Below the pieces are notes generated by a model that did no database searches, was not told where the DNA came from, and saw only the letters and a list, made by a program, of their open reading frames with translations. A stretch of 11,787 nt of DNA from NCBI GenBank assembly GCA_022705125.1, contig JAKJFB010000052.1, positions 1 to 11,787 on the forward strand, written 5' to 3'. Within the stretch, counting starts at the first letter, position 1. The number at the start of each line of letters is the position of its first letter. Positions 1-6,056 of the stretch are shown here, piece after piece. This stretch comes from Pseudomonadota bacterium. GTDB lineage: Bacteria; Pseudomonadota; Gammaproteobacteria; Pseudomonadales; UBA5518. Both the position numbers and the translations under genes were made by a program.

Positions 1-1
1 C

Positions 2-241
2 GACTCGGTGGCCTCGGTCGATGAACTCGAGCGCGAGTTCGCGGCCATCATCGGCGCCGCGGGGCTCTCGCGCCTGCGCACGCTCGCGGCGTCGCTCTAC
101 GCGGCGCTGGCGCTCGAATCCGAGGTTTTCCAGTCGCGCCCCGACCTGGATGCCATCGCCAGGCAACTGATACAGCAACTAGGACCGCAGGGTGGGCGCG
201 AACTGGCGCGCCTGCTGCTCGGTTACACCCGGGAGGAGTGA
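2..241 (+). CDS. C-terminal part of a probable MarR-family transcriptional regulator (5' end outside window)
   Basis: The frame is open from the left edge (codons from base 2) to the TGA at 239-241, giving 79 residues; a GTG at base 8 is probably internal and not the start. The stretch beginning VDELEREFAAIIGAAGLSRL is helical and resembles the final dimerisation helices of MarR regulators, where an (L/V)E-E--(L)G---L-ALR pattern is common; a further 35 or so helical residues follow. No DNA-binding wing is visible because it lies upstream. The stop is 3 bases before the next ATG, so this gene and the desaturase-family gene are probably cotranscribed and translationally coupled, and the regulator may control the unit. 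A TetR-type or unrelated helical C-terminus cannot be excluded; the assignment rests on a short fragment. Confidence 0.5.
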   Translation, partial: DSVASVDELEREFAAIIGAAGLSRLRTLAASLYAALALESEVFQSRPDLDAIARQLIQQLGPQGGRELARLLLGYTREE

Positions 242-244
242 ACG

Positions 245-982
245 ATGAGTGTTGAATGGTTGTCGAGTGTCTACGACTGGAAGGCAGGAATAGCGCTGAT
301 CGTGATGGTGGTGGCGCTCGGCAAGTTCGGGCGCTGGCTCGTGTTCAAGGTGCCGGCCTTCCGGGGCGTGCGCGAGCAGAACCGCGCGCTGGACAAGGAG
401 CGCCTGGGCAGGGACAAGTACCCGCCGATGATCAAGCGCAGCATACGCGCAGGGATGTGGACCAATCTCGCGTTCTTTTTCGTGATGGCGCCCCTGGTCG
501 TGAGCTTCGAACCACGGCCGCTGTGGCGAGGACTGTTCGACATCGTGCTGATCCTGATGGTCTACGACTTCTTCTACTACCTGACGCACCGCTTCCTGTT
601 CCATGCCGCGCACGACAGCCGCTTCGCGGTACTGCGCTTTTTCCGCCGCGTGCATGCCGTGCACCACCAGGCGCGCGATCCCTCGCACATCGATGCCTTC
701 TACGTGCACCCGGTGGAGACGACCATCGGCCAGCTGCTGTTTCACTTCACCGTGCTGGGGCTGGGGTTTGCGCTCGGCGGCTTCCACGTCGTGAGCGTGG
801 CGATCGCCTCGGTCGTCTACATCCAGCTGAACACCTTCAACCACGTGAAGTTCGAGCTGCCGGGCTACAAGCTGCTGAACTGGATCAGTTTCAAGCACCA
901 CGTCCATCACATCGACATGCAGAAGGGAAATTACGCCACGATCACGCTGCTCTACGACAAGCTGTTCGGCACGCTCGACTGA
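245..982 (+). CDS. Sterol desaturase / fatty acid hydroxylase superfamily protein
   Basis: A 245-residue integral membrane protein of the di-iron fatty acid hydroxylase superfamily (Pfam FA_hydroxylase type). It shows the conserved metal-binding His clusters: H115-X4-H120, H137-XX-H140-H141 followed by H148 and H155, then N199-H200 and the final cluster H218-H219-V-H221-H222. Hydrophobic stretches near residues 14-28, 72-88, 97-114 and 163-196 fit a four-helix membrane core with cytoplasmic His clusters. The ATG at 245 has a strong GGGAGGAG Shine-Dalgarno at 231-238. Family members use O2 and an electron donor to hydroxylate or desaturate lipids, sterols or carotenoids; the substrate here cannot be read from sequence. 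The downstream aldehyde dehydrogenase suggests oxidation of an alcohol or aldehyde derived from the product. The family call is secure, the substrate unknown. Confidence 0.92.
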   Translation: MSVEWLSSVYDWKAGIALIVMVVALGKFGRWLVFKVPAFRGVREQNRALDKERLGRDKYPPMIKRSIRAGMWTNLAFFFVMAPLVVSFEPRPLWRGLFDIVLILMVYDFFYYLTHRFLFHAAHDSRFAVLRFFRRVHAVHHQARDPSHIDAFYVHPVETTIGQLLFHFTVLGLGFALGGFHVVSVAIASVVYIQLNTFNHVKFELPGYKLLNWISFKHHVHHIDMQKGNYATITLLYDKLFGTLD

Positions 983-1047
983 ACGCGCCCGCTGCGGCGC
1001 GCAACCGGAACGAAGCCACTGACTGCGTACATGAGGAACAAGAGACA

Positions 1048-2511
1048 ATGAACCCCGAATCCCGCCTGTTCATCGACGGCGAACTGGTGCCGGCCGCCTC
1101 CGGCAGGACCTATGCCAACATCAGCCCGGTGACCGAGGAGGTGATCGGCCAGGTTGCCGACGCCGGAACCGAGGACATGGAGCGCGCGATTGCCGCGGCG
1201 CGACGCGCCTTCGACACCACCGACTGGTCGACCAACCACGCCCTGCGCCTGCGCTGCATCCGCCAGCTGCGCGATGCGCTGCTCGCGGTGCGCGACGATT
1301 TCAAGCAGCAGATAGCCGCCGAGACCGGCAGCCCCCTGGGCATCTGCGGCGCCGGCGGTCCGCAGTGCGACGTGCCCATCGGCTTCATCGATTACACGCT
1401 GGAGACGTTGCCGAAATTCCAGTGGAGCCGCGACATCGGCGTGAGCGCGTTCGGCACGTTGAAGAGCCGCCGCCTCGTCGAGAAGGAAGCGATCGGCGTG
1501 GTCGCCTGCATCACGCCCTGGAACGTGCCGCTGCAGATCAACCTCGCCAAGTGCATACCGGCACTCGCCGCCGGCTGCACCGTGGTGCTGAAGGCCGCGC
1601 CCGACACGCCGTGGTCGGCAACGATGCTGGGCCGCCTGGTGAAGGAGCACACCGAGATTCCCGCGGGCGTGTTCAACGTGATCACCTCGGAGGATCCGCG
1701 CGAGGTCGGCGACCAGCTGGTGGGTGACCCGCGTGTCGACATGGTGTCGTTCACCGGCTCCACGGCGGTGGGCAAGCACATCATGGCGCGCGCTTCGGCC
1801 ACGGTGAAGAAGGTGTTCCTCGAGCTCGGCGGCAAGTCGGCGAACATCCTGCTCGACGATGCCGACTTCGGCAGCGCGCTGCTGAGCGCGCTGGGGGTCT
1901 GCTTCCACGCGGGGCAGGGCTGCGCGATCGCGACGCGGCTGCTGGTGCCGAAGTCGCGCCAGGCCGAGGCCGAGGAGATACTGAAGACGTATTTCGGCTA
2001 TATCCAGTACGGAAACCCGGCGGCCGAAGACCAGATCATGGGTCCGCTGATCAACAAGCGCCAGCAGGAGCGCGTGCTCGGTTATATCGAGCGCGGCAAG
2101 CAGGAGGGCGCACGCCTGCTGCTGGGCGGCGGCCGGCCGGCGCAGCTGCCCAGGGGCTGCTACGTCGAGCCCACGGTGTTCGTCGATGTGACGAACGACA
2201 TGACGATCGCGCAGGAGGAGATCTTCGGTCCGGTGCTCGCGGTCATCGCCTACGACGACGAGGAGGACGCGATCCGCATCGCCAACGATTCGGTATACGG
2301 TTTGTCGGGCGCGGTGTGGTCGGCAGACGAGGCGCGCGCGCTGCGCGTGGCGCGGCGTATCCGCACTGGCACCATCAACGTCAACGGCGGCAACTTCTAC
2401 GCCGCCGATGCTCCGTTCGGCGGCTACAAGCAGAGCGGACTGGGGCGCGAGATGGGAGCGGAGGGCTTCGAGGAATACCTCGAGACCAAGACCATCGCGA
2501 TCCGTGTCTGA
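1048..2511 (+). CDS. Aldehyde dehydrogenase family protein, NAD(P)-dependent
   Basis: A 487-residue protein of normal length for the aldehyde dehydrogenase superfamily, which oxidises aldehydes to carboxylates in the cytoplasm. Visible landmarks are TPWN with N159 (oxyanion hole), K182 in VVLKAAP (cofactor ribose contact), SFTGSTAVGK (Rossmann turn), general base E259 in FLELGGKS, catalytic Cys C292 in AGQGCAIATR, E391 in QEEIFGPVL, and the C-terminal PFGGYKQSGLGRE. All key catalytic residues are present. The usual KPSE/KPAE segment is KAAPDTP here, a small departure. The frame is open far upstream over the desaturase gene, but the start is placed at ATG 1048 because the standard N-terminus (RLFIDGELVPA) begins there and an AGGA lies just upstream. 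It follows the desaturase-family gene after 65 bases and is probably cotranscribed. The natural substrate is unknown. Confidence 0.95.
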   Translation: MNPESRLFIDGELVPAASGRTYANISPVTEEVIGQVADAGTEDMERAIAAARRAFDTTDWSTNHALRLRCIRQLRDALLAVRDDFKQQIAAETGSPLGICGAGGPQCDVPIGFIDYTLETLPKFQWSRDIGVSAFGTLKSRRLVEKEAIGVVACITPWNVPLQINLAKCIPALAAGCTVVLKAAPDTPWSATMLGRLVKEHTEIPAGVFNVITSEDPREVGDQLVGDPRVDMVSFTGSTAVGKHIMARASATVKKVFLELGGKSANILLDDADFGSALLSALGVCFHAGQGCAIATRLLVPKSRQAEAEEILKTYFGYIQYGNPAAEDQIMGPLINKRQQERVLGYIERGKQEGARLLLGGGRPAQLPRGCYVEPTVFVDVTNDMTIAQEEIFGPVLAVIAYDDEEDAIRIANDSVYGLSGAVWSADEARALRVARRIRTGTINVNGGNFYAADAPFGGYKQSGLGREMGAEGFEEYLETKTIAIRV

Positions 2512-2521
2512 GCTCCCGTAG

Positions 2522-2539
2522 GTCGGCATTGGTGCCGAC
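2522..2539 (+). repeat. REP-like hairpin 1 (GTAG-footed)
   Basis: Perfect 7-bp stem GTCGGCA / TGCCGAC with a TTGG loop, directly preceded by GTAG at 2518-2521. It lies 7 bases after the aldehyde dehydrogenase stop and could also help end transcription, although no T-run follows. Confidence 0.65.
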
Positions 2540-2561
2540 GGGTGGCGGCCCGGATGCTGAT

Positions 2562-2579
2562 GTCGCCATTCATGCCGAC
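2562..2579. repeat. REP-like hairpin 2 (degenerate)
   Basis: GTCGCCAT and ATGCCGAC pair over 8 positions with one mismatch around a 2-base loop. It is a close variant of hairpin 1 (GTCGGCA core) and looks like a decayed copy. Confidence 0.55.
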
Positions 2580-2601
2580 CGGTACGATGATTCGATGAGG
2601 C

Positions 2602-2623
2602 GGGTTCGGCGTTCGACGAACCC
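2602..2623. repeat. Hairpin 3 of the palindrome cluster
   Basis: Perfect 7-bp stem GGGTTCG (2602-2608) and CGAACCC (2617-2623) with an 8-base loop. Its sequence differs from the GTCGG-type hairpins, so it may be a different repeat family or linker in the composite element. Confidence 0.5.
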
Positions 2624-2625
2624 TT

Positions 2626-2643
2626 GTCGGGCTGAAGCCCGAC
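2626..2643 (-). repeat. REP-like hairpin 4
   Basis: Perfect 8-bp palindrome arms GTCGGGCT / AGCCCGAC separated by GA. The adjacent CCCGACCTAC (2651-2660) reads GTAGGTCGGG on the - strand, so this unit is oriented opposite to hairpin 1. Confidence 0.65.
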
Positions 2644-2656
2644 CCACGAGCCCGAC

Positions 2657-3520
2657 CTACAGTAAGCGCTCCGCGAAGCGATCCATCTCGGCGAGCTTTT
2701 CGTCGAGCGTGAGCTTGCTGGCGCGGCCCTTCTCGTCGAGCCACGCGGGCTTGTAGATGTGGTTCACGCCGAGATCCTCGGCGGCACGGTAGAGGTCCGC
2801 GCTCTTGCCCTTGTCGTGCACCGCGAGGATGACGTTGAAGTCGTCCATGCTGCGTCCGATCGCCTCGCGCTCGCGTTTCAGCTTCTGCATGATTTCCTTC
2901 AGCCCGGCGATGTCGTGCATCGAGCCGACCCAGCCCTCGTAGCGCGCCGCGCGCTTCAGCGCGGCGTCACTGTAACCGCCGATCCAGAACGGCACCTGCT
3001 CGCGCGTGCCGGGCGCCATCTGCAGGCGCGGGAAGTCGAAGTGCTTGCCGTGGAACTCGATCACCTCGCCGGTCATCAGCAGTCGTATCACTTCGAGCAT
3101 CTCGTCGCAGCGCGCCCCTCGGTTGCGGAACTCGCGCTCGACCAGCGCGAACTCCGATTCCTGCCAGCCGATGCCGGTGCCGAGGATCATGCGGTCGTTG
3201 CTGATCCGCGCGGCCGTCGAGAGCGCCTTGGCGATCGAGAACGGGTCGCGCATCGGGAGCACGAAGATCGTGGTCAGGAACTTGATGCGCCTGGTGATCT
3301 GCGCCAGCGCGCCGAATTGCACCCAGGGGTCGGGCCAGTGCGTTTCGGGGTACCAGCGGATCACCGCGTCCTCGCTCTCGGGGTAGGCTTCGTACTGCTC
3401 CTGGAAGGTGATCAGGTGGTCCCCCAGCGTGATGCCCTCCAGCCCGATCTCCTCGGCCTTCAGTGCCAGCGCGGGGATCTCCTCCATGTCGGTCATCGCG
3501 ACCACTTGCCAGTATTTCAT
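2657..3520 (-). CDS. LLM-class flavin/F420-dependent oxidoreductase
   Basis: A 287-residue member of the luciferase-like monooxygenase fold, probably close to the Rv2161c-type (TIGR03619-like) F420-dependent oxidoreductases. Typical segments are GLEGITLGDHL near residues 27-36, the barrel strand and loop IKFLTTIFVLPMRDPF near 79-94, GTGIGWQESEF at 114-124, and FWIGGYSDAALKRAARYEGW at 178-197. Such enzymes use reduced F420 or FMN to reduce or oxygenate organic substrates; which cofactor is used here cannot be read from sequence. The frame is open to 3589, but ATG 3520 is chosen because the family N-terminus starts there and GGAG lies 8 bases upstream. It begins 4 bases after the SDR gene stop, so the two form an operon. 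The TAG stop lies inside the GTAG foot of a REP-like element, so the last residues may have been reshaped by that insertion. Confidence 0.88.
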   Translation of the reverse strand: MKYWQVVAMTDMEEIPALALKAEEIGLEGITLGDHLITFQEQYEAYPESEDAVIRWYPETHWPDPWVQFGALAQITRRIKFLTTIFVLPMRDPFSIAKALSTAARISNDRMILGTGIGWQESEFALVEREFRNRGARCDEMLEVIRLLMTGEVIEFHGKHFDFPRLQMAPGTREQVPFWIGGYSDAALKRAARYEGWVGSMHDIAGLKEIMQKLKREREAIGRSMDDFNVILAVHDKGKSADLYRAAEDLGVNHIYKPAWLDEKGRASKLTLDEKLAEMDRFAERLL

Positions 3521-3524
3521 CGGC

Positions 3525-4598
3525 TCAGCTCCGTTTGGTTTCCAGTTCTCTTGCTTCGGCGACCAGCGCTGGCCCGGCCTGCGCGGCATCCAGGTGCCCG
3601 GCCTGGTACATCCACAGCAGCAGGTCGTGCAGCAGCGTGCGGATATCGGTCAGCGGGCGCCCCAGCAGCGCGATCGCCGCGGCATCGTCGCAGGGCACGC
3701 TGCGCGTGATCACGCAGGCAGCCTCGTAGGTGAGCTGCGGTTCGCGCCCCGTGAGCACGCGGCGCATATCGCCGATGCGCCCGATCGCGCGCAACAGCCA
3801 GCCGGGCACGCGTTTGGCCTTCACCGGGTGTTGCAACAGCTCGCACAGCAGGGCGTGGAATTGCCCGTCGGGCACGAAGGGGCCGCCGAGCATGAAGCGC
3901 CGCGGCCCGAGGCCCGGCTCGAGCGCCTTGACGATCAGCTCCGCGACATCACGCACGTCGATGTAGGGCCGCCCGCCCTCGTTGACCAGCAGTGCGTCGC
4001 TGCGGATCGCATCGGCGAGGTAGGCGGGCGTGGCGCTGAAGGTCGGGTCGTGCGGACCGTGGATCGCGCCGGGGTAAACGATCACCACCGCGGCGCCGTC
4101 GTCCTGGTGGCGGCGCGCGATGCGCTCGGCCTCGGCCTTGGTCTTCGCGTACGCGCTCCTGGGCTCGGTCACGGGATCGTCGGCGCGTTGCACCGCGCCA
4201 CGCGGCGGGAACATCGCGAGATAGCTCGAGACATGCACCACCGGGTCGGCGCCGGCGCCGCGCGCGGCATCGAGCACGATCCGCGTGCCGGTCACGTTGG
4301 TCTTCGTCAGCAGCGCCAGCTCGGTGACGTCCGCGGAATAGAGGCCGGCGCAATGCACCACGGCATCGCAGTCCACGACGGCACGCGCCACGGCCGCGGC
4401 ATCGGTGATGTCGCCCTCGGCTACCTCCAGCGTCTCGACGTCCACCCCGAGAGGCGCCAGCGCCCTGGCGAGCTTGTCGCGCGAGCGCACCAGCACGCGC
4501 ACGCGAAAGCGCTCGGGCTGAGCGCACAGCGCCTTCGTCACCCAGGCGCCGACCAGCCCGCTGGCGCCGGTGACGAGGATTCTGCGTGCGTCGCTCAT
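3525..4598 (-). CDS. NAD(P)-dependent extended SDR (epimerase / dihydroflavonol-4-reductase-like)
   Basis: A 357-residue extended short-chain dehydrogenase/reductase. The N-terminus carries the Rossmann motif TGASGLVG (residues 10-17), followed by GDITD at 62-66, the HCAG strand at 82-85, catalytic S125 in VHVSSY, and the YxxxK pair Y150/K154 in YAKTK, then VYPGAIHGPHD. The C-terminal part from about residue 200 would form the substrate lid, and its last ~60 residues are helical. Family members reduce or epimerise sugars, sterols, flavonoid or acyl/ketone substrates; the specific reaction is not readable. Start ATG 4598 sits just before the Rossmann strand; the ribosome site is weak. It is the first gene of a two-gene - strand operon with the LLM oxidoreductase, which suggests that both act on one hydrophobic substrate. 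Confidence 0.9.
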   Translation of the reverse strand: MSDARRILVTGASGLVGAWVTKALCAQPERFRVRVLVRSRDKLARALAPLGVDVETLEVAEGDITDAAAVARAVVDCDAVVHCAGLYSADVTELALLTKTNVTGTRIVLDAARGAGADPVVHVSSYLAMFPPRGAVQRADDPVTEPRSAYAKTKAEAERIARRHQDDGAAVVIVYPGAIHGPHDPTFSATPAYLADAIRSDALLVNEGGRPYIDVRDVAELIVKALEPGLGPRRFMLGGPFVPDGQFHALLCELLQHPVKAKRVPGWLLRAIGRIGDMRRVLTGREPQLTYEAACVITRSVPCDDAAAIALLGRPLTDIRTLLHDLLLWMYQAGHLDAAQAGPALVAEARELETKRS

Positions 4599-4649
4599 GG
4601 GGTGGGGTTCCGCTGTGGTTGCGCCGGGGGCGTGCTGCCGCGAGCCCGC

Positions 4650-4678
4650 ATCTGATCAAAAAAAACCACCCACTGCAA
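4650..4678 (-). promoter_or_regulatory. Candidate promoter for the SDR-LLM operon (- strand)
   Basis: On the - strand, TTGCAG (4673-4678) and TCAGAT (4650-4655) are 17 bases apart, about 50 bases upstream of the SDR start. The spacer contains an A8/T8 run (4658-4665), unusual in this GC-rich DNA. Both boxes match sigma-70 consensus only in part. Confidence 0.25.
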
Positions 4679-4690
4679 ATGTTTTATCGA

Positions 4691-4719
4691 TTGTGCGCTG
4701 AGTTGCAGGACGCTATCCT
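4691..4719 (+). promoter_or_regulatory. Candidate promoter for the 124-aa gene and nudC (+ strand)
   Basis: TTGTGC (4691-4696) and TATCCT (4714-4719) are spaced by 17 bases, 37 bases before the ATG at 4756. The -35 matches 3 of 6 consensus bases and the -10 matches 4 of 6. The region is locally AT-rich and lies between divergent genes, which supports a promoter somewhere here. Confidence 0.3.
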
Positions 4720-4755
4720 CCCCCGCGCCAACCACATGTAACGGAAGCACCGCCG

Positions 4756-5130
4756 ATGCAGGTCCAGGACCCGGAACTCTCCACCGCGTCGATCGTCGAT
4801 GGCTTCGAGCTGTGCTTCGATGCCGGCGACAAGGCCAACGGCAGTCTCTACCTCGCGGTACCGCGCGGTGCCGGACACGCGGCGCTGGCCGAGGGCATCG
4901 CCGGGCGGCTGCGCGCGGCCGGTCTGTGGTCCGACGCGCCGGCGAAGTGGGTCGCCGAGGAACAGCGTTCCAGTTACCGCGCGCAGCTCGCGCTGGTCGC
5001 GGCGCTGCGCTACCGTCACCACGGCACTGAATTGCTGGCCACGCGTTTCGATCACCCGAAGTTCCCTTCCGACGCCGCGCGATGGGCGGCATGGCTGGGC
5101 GTGCTCGATGCCGCCCTGGTGCGCGCCTGA
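4756..5130 (+). CDS. Hypothetical protein, 124 aa, upstream of nudC
   Basis: I do not recognise this protein. It has 124 residues, no signal peptide and no membrane segment, so it is probably cytoplasmic. The N-terminal third (residues 12-36) looks like beta strands with an acidic DAGDK turn, the middle is an Ala-rich helix with GLWSDAPAKW, and the C-terminus is rich in Trp, Ala and Arg (FDHPKFPSDAARWAAWLG). Coding is supported by a candidate ribosome site (GGAAG about 9 bases before the ATG), codon use with strong third-position GC like its neighbours, and fit between the divergent promoter region and nudC. It stops 47 bases before nudC on the same strand, so it may share its transcript. No function is proposed. 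Confidence 0.75.
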   Translation: MQVQDPELSTASIVDGFELCFDAGDKANGSLYLAVPRGAGHAALAEGIAGRLRAAGLWSDAPAKWVAEEQRSSYRAQLALVAALRYRHHGTELLATRFDHPKFPSDAARWAAWLGVLDAALVRA

Positions 5131-5177
5131 GCGTCGCGCGACACGCGAACAACGATAGCCAAGCGGAACACGAACCG

Positions 5178-6050
5178 ATGGAACTCAACCCCGGATTCAC
5201 CGGCGCGACGCTGGATCGCGCCGACGCACTTCGCACCAACGACGAGAGGCTCGCCGCGGCCAGGGCCGATCCGCGTGCGCGCCTGCTTGGCCTGAACGGG
5301 CTGGAGCCGCTGACCGGCGGCGACGGCCGGCTGCTGTGGCGCCCGATGCACGAAGCCGCCGCAGGTAACGAGCTCGTGCTGCTCGGCCTGGACGGCGGCG
5401 AGCCGCGCTTTGCCGAGCTCAGGGTCGAGGAGGCCGACAGCGTGAACCGCTCGATGGCCGTGATGCAGGCGCTGGCGCGCCTGGACGCCGCGGACGCCGC
5501 GCTCTACGGCGGCGCGCGCAGCGTCATCGACTGGCACTACCGGCACCTGTTCTGCGCCCGCTGTGGCGCCGCGACCGCGCTGTTTCGCGCCGGCTGGGGC
5601 CGCAAGTGCGCGCGTTGCAACACCGAGCACTTCCCACGCGTTGACCCGGTGGTGATCATGCTCGCGGAGTTCGGGGGCCGCGTGCTGCTCGGGCGCCAGC
5701 CGATGTTCCCGCCGCAGTTCTTCTCGGCGCTCGCGGGCTTCGTGGAGCCGGGCGAATCGCTGGAAGAGGCGGTGCGCCGCGAGCTCCTCGAGGAAGCGGG
5801 CATTCGCACCGGCGCGGTGCGCTACGTGGTGAGCCAGCCGTGGCCGTTCCCCTCGTCGCTGATGATCGGCTGCGTGGCCGAGGCGCTGGACGAGGCCATC
5901 ACGCTCGACACCACGGAGCTGCAGGACGCGATGTGGGTCGGTCGCGCCGGCGTGGAGGCCGCGCTGGCAGGCGAGGCCGAGGCGCCCTTCGTACCACCGC
6001 CGCCGGTCGCGCTGGCGCACTCGCTGCTGCGCGCCTGGCTGGCGTCCTGA
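5178..6050 (+). CDS. nudC: NADH / NAD+ pyrophosphatase NudC (RNA deNADding enzyme)
   Basis: A 290-residue Nudix hydrolase. It has an N-terminal NUDIX-like domain, a four-Cys zinc ribbon (C126, C129, C144, C147), a full Nudix box at residues 187-209 (G-X5-E-X7-RELLEEAGI), and the NudC signature SQPWPFPSS at 219-227. Together these are diagnostic for NudC, which cleaves NAD(H) to NMN(H) and AMP and removes NAD caps from RNA 5' ends in the cytoplasm. It is somewhat longer than the roughly 257-residue E. coli protein, the excess being in the N-terminal half. The frame is open back to 5082, but ATG 5178 is preferred because the upstream part is low-complexity, Arg-rich and overlaps the preceding gene. 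The ribosome site is weak. The gene converges on the patatin gene with a 6-base gap. Confidence 0.95.
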   Translation: MELNPGFTGATLDRADALRTNDERLAAARADPRARLLGLNGLEPLTGGDGRLLWRPMHEAAAGNELVLLGLDGGEPRFAELRVEEADSVNRSMAVMQALARLDAADAALYGGARSVIDWHYRHLFCARCGAATALFRAGWGRKCARCNTEHFPRVDPVVIMLAEFGGRVLLGRQPMFPPQFFSALAGFVEPGESLEEAVRRELLEEAGIRTGAVRYVVSQPWPFPSSLMIGCVAEALDEAITLDTTELQDAMWVGRAGVEAALAGEAEAPFVPPPPVALAHSLLRAWLAS

Positions 6051-6056
6051 GCGGCG

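Larger units (their letters stand above)
2518..2660. repeat. Cluster of REP-like palindromes between convergent genes (BIME-like)
   Basis: The gap between two convergent genes is almost wholly filled with palindromes. The ends are inverted copies: GTAGGTCGG at 2518-2526 and its reverse complement within CCCGACCTAC at 2651-2660. Inside lie four hairpins at 2522-2539, 2562-2579, 2602-2623 and 2626-2643. A GTAG tetranucleotide at the foot of a GC-rich palindrome is the known hallmark of REP elements mobilised by RAYT transposases, and head-to-head REP pairs form BIMEs. No transposase is visible here, so these would be non-autonomous copies. The position suggests a possible bidirectional transcription end. 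The right end overlaps the stop codon of the neighbouring - strand gene. Confidence 0.7.

Noticed and set aside
256..1047. N-terminal extension of the aldehyde dehydrogenase over the desaturase gene
   Set aside because: Arg/Ala-rich translation with no domain, overlapping a gene with full His clusters; the enzyme's normal N-terminus starts at 1048.
952..2529. Long - strand open frame (525 codons) antisense to the aldehyde dehydrogenase
   Set aside because: Low-complexity Arg/Ala/Val/His-rich translation, no motifs, and the opposite strand holds an intact enzyme; typical antisense shadow in GC-rich DNA.
3408..4655. Long + strand open frame antisense to the SDR gene
   Set aside because: The SDR on the other strand has every family motif; this frame is Arg/Ala/Gly/His-rich with none.
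4651..4665. A8 run near TGATCA as an intrinsic terminator on the - strand
   Set aside because: It lies upstream of the - strand operon and has no GC-rich stem immediately before the T-run in that orientation.
5052..6020. - strand open frame antisense to nudC
   Set aside because: nudC is complete with Cys ribbon and Nudix box; the antisense translation is low-complexity.
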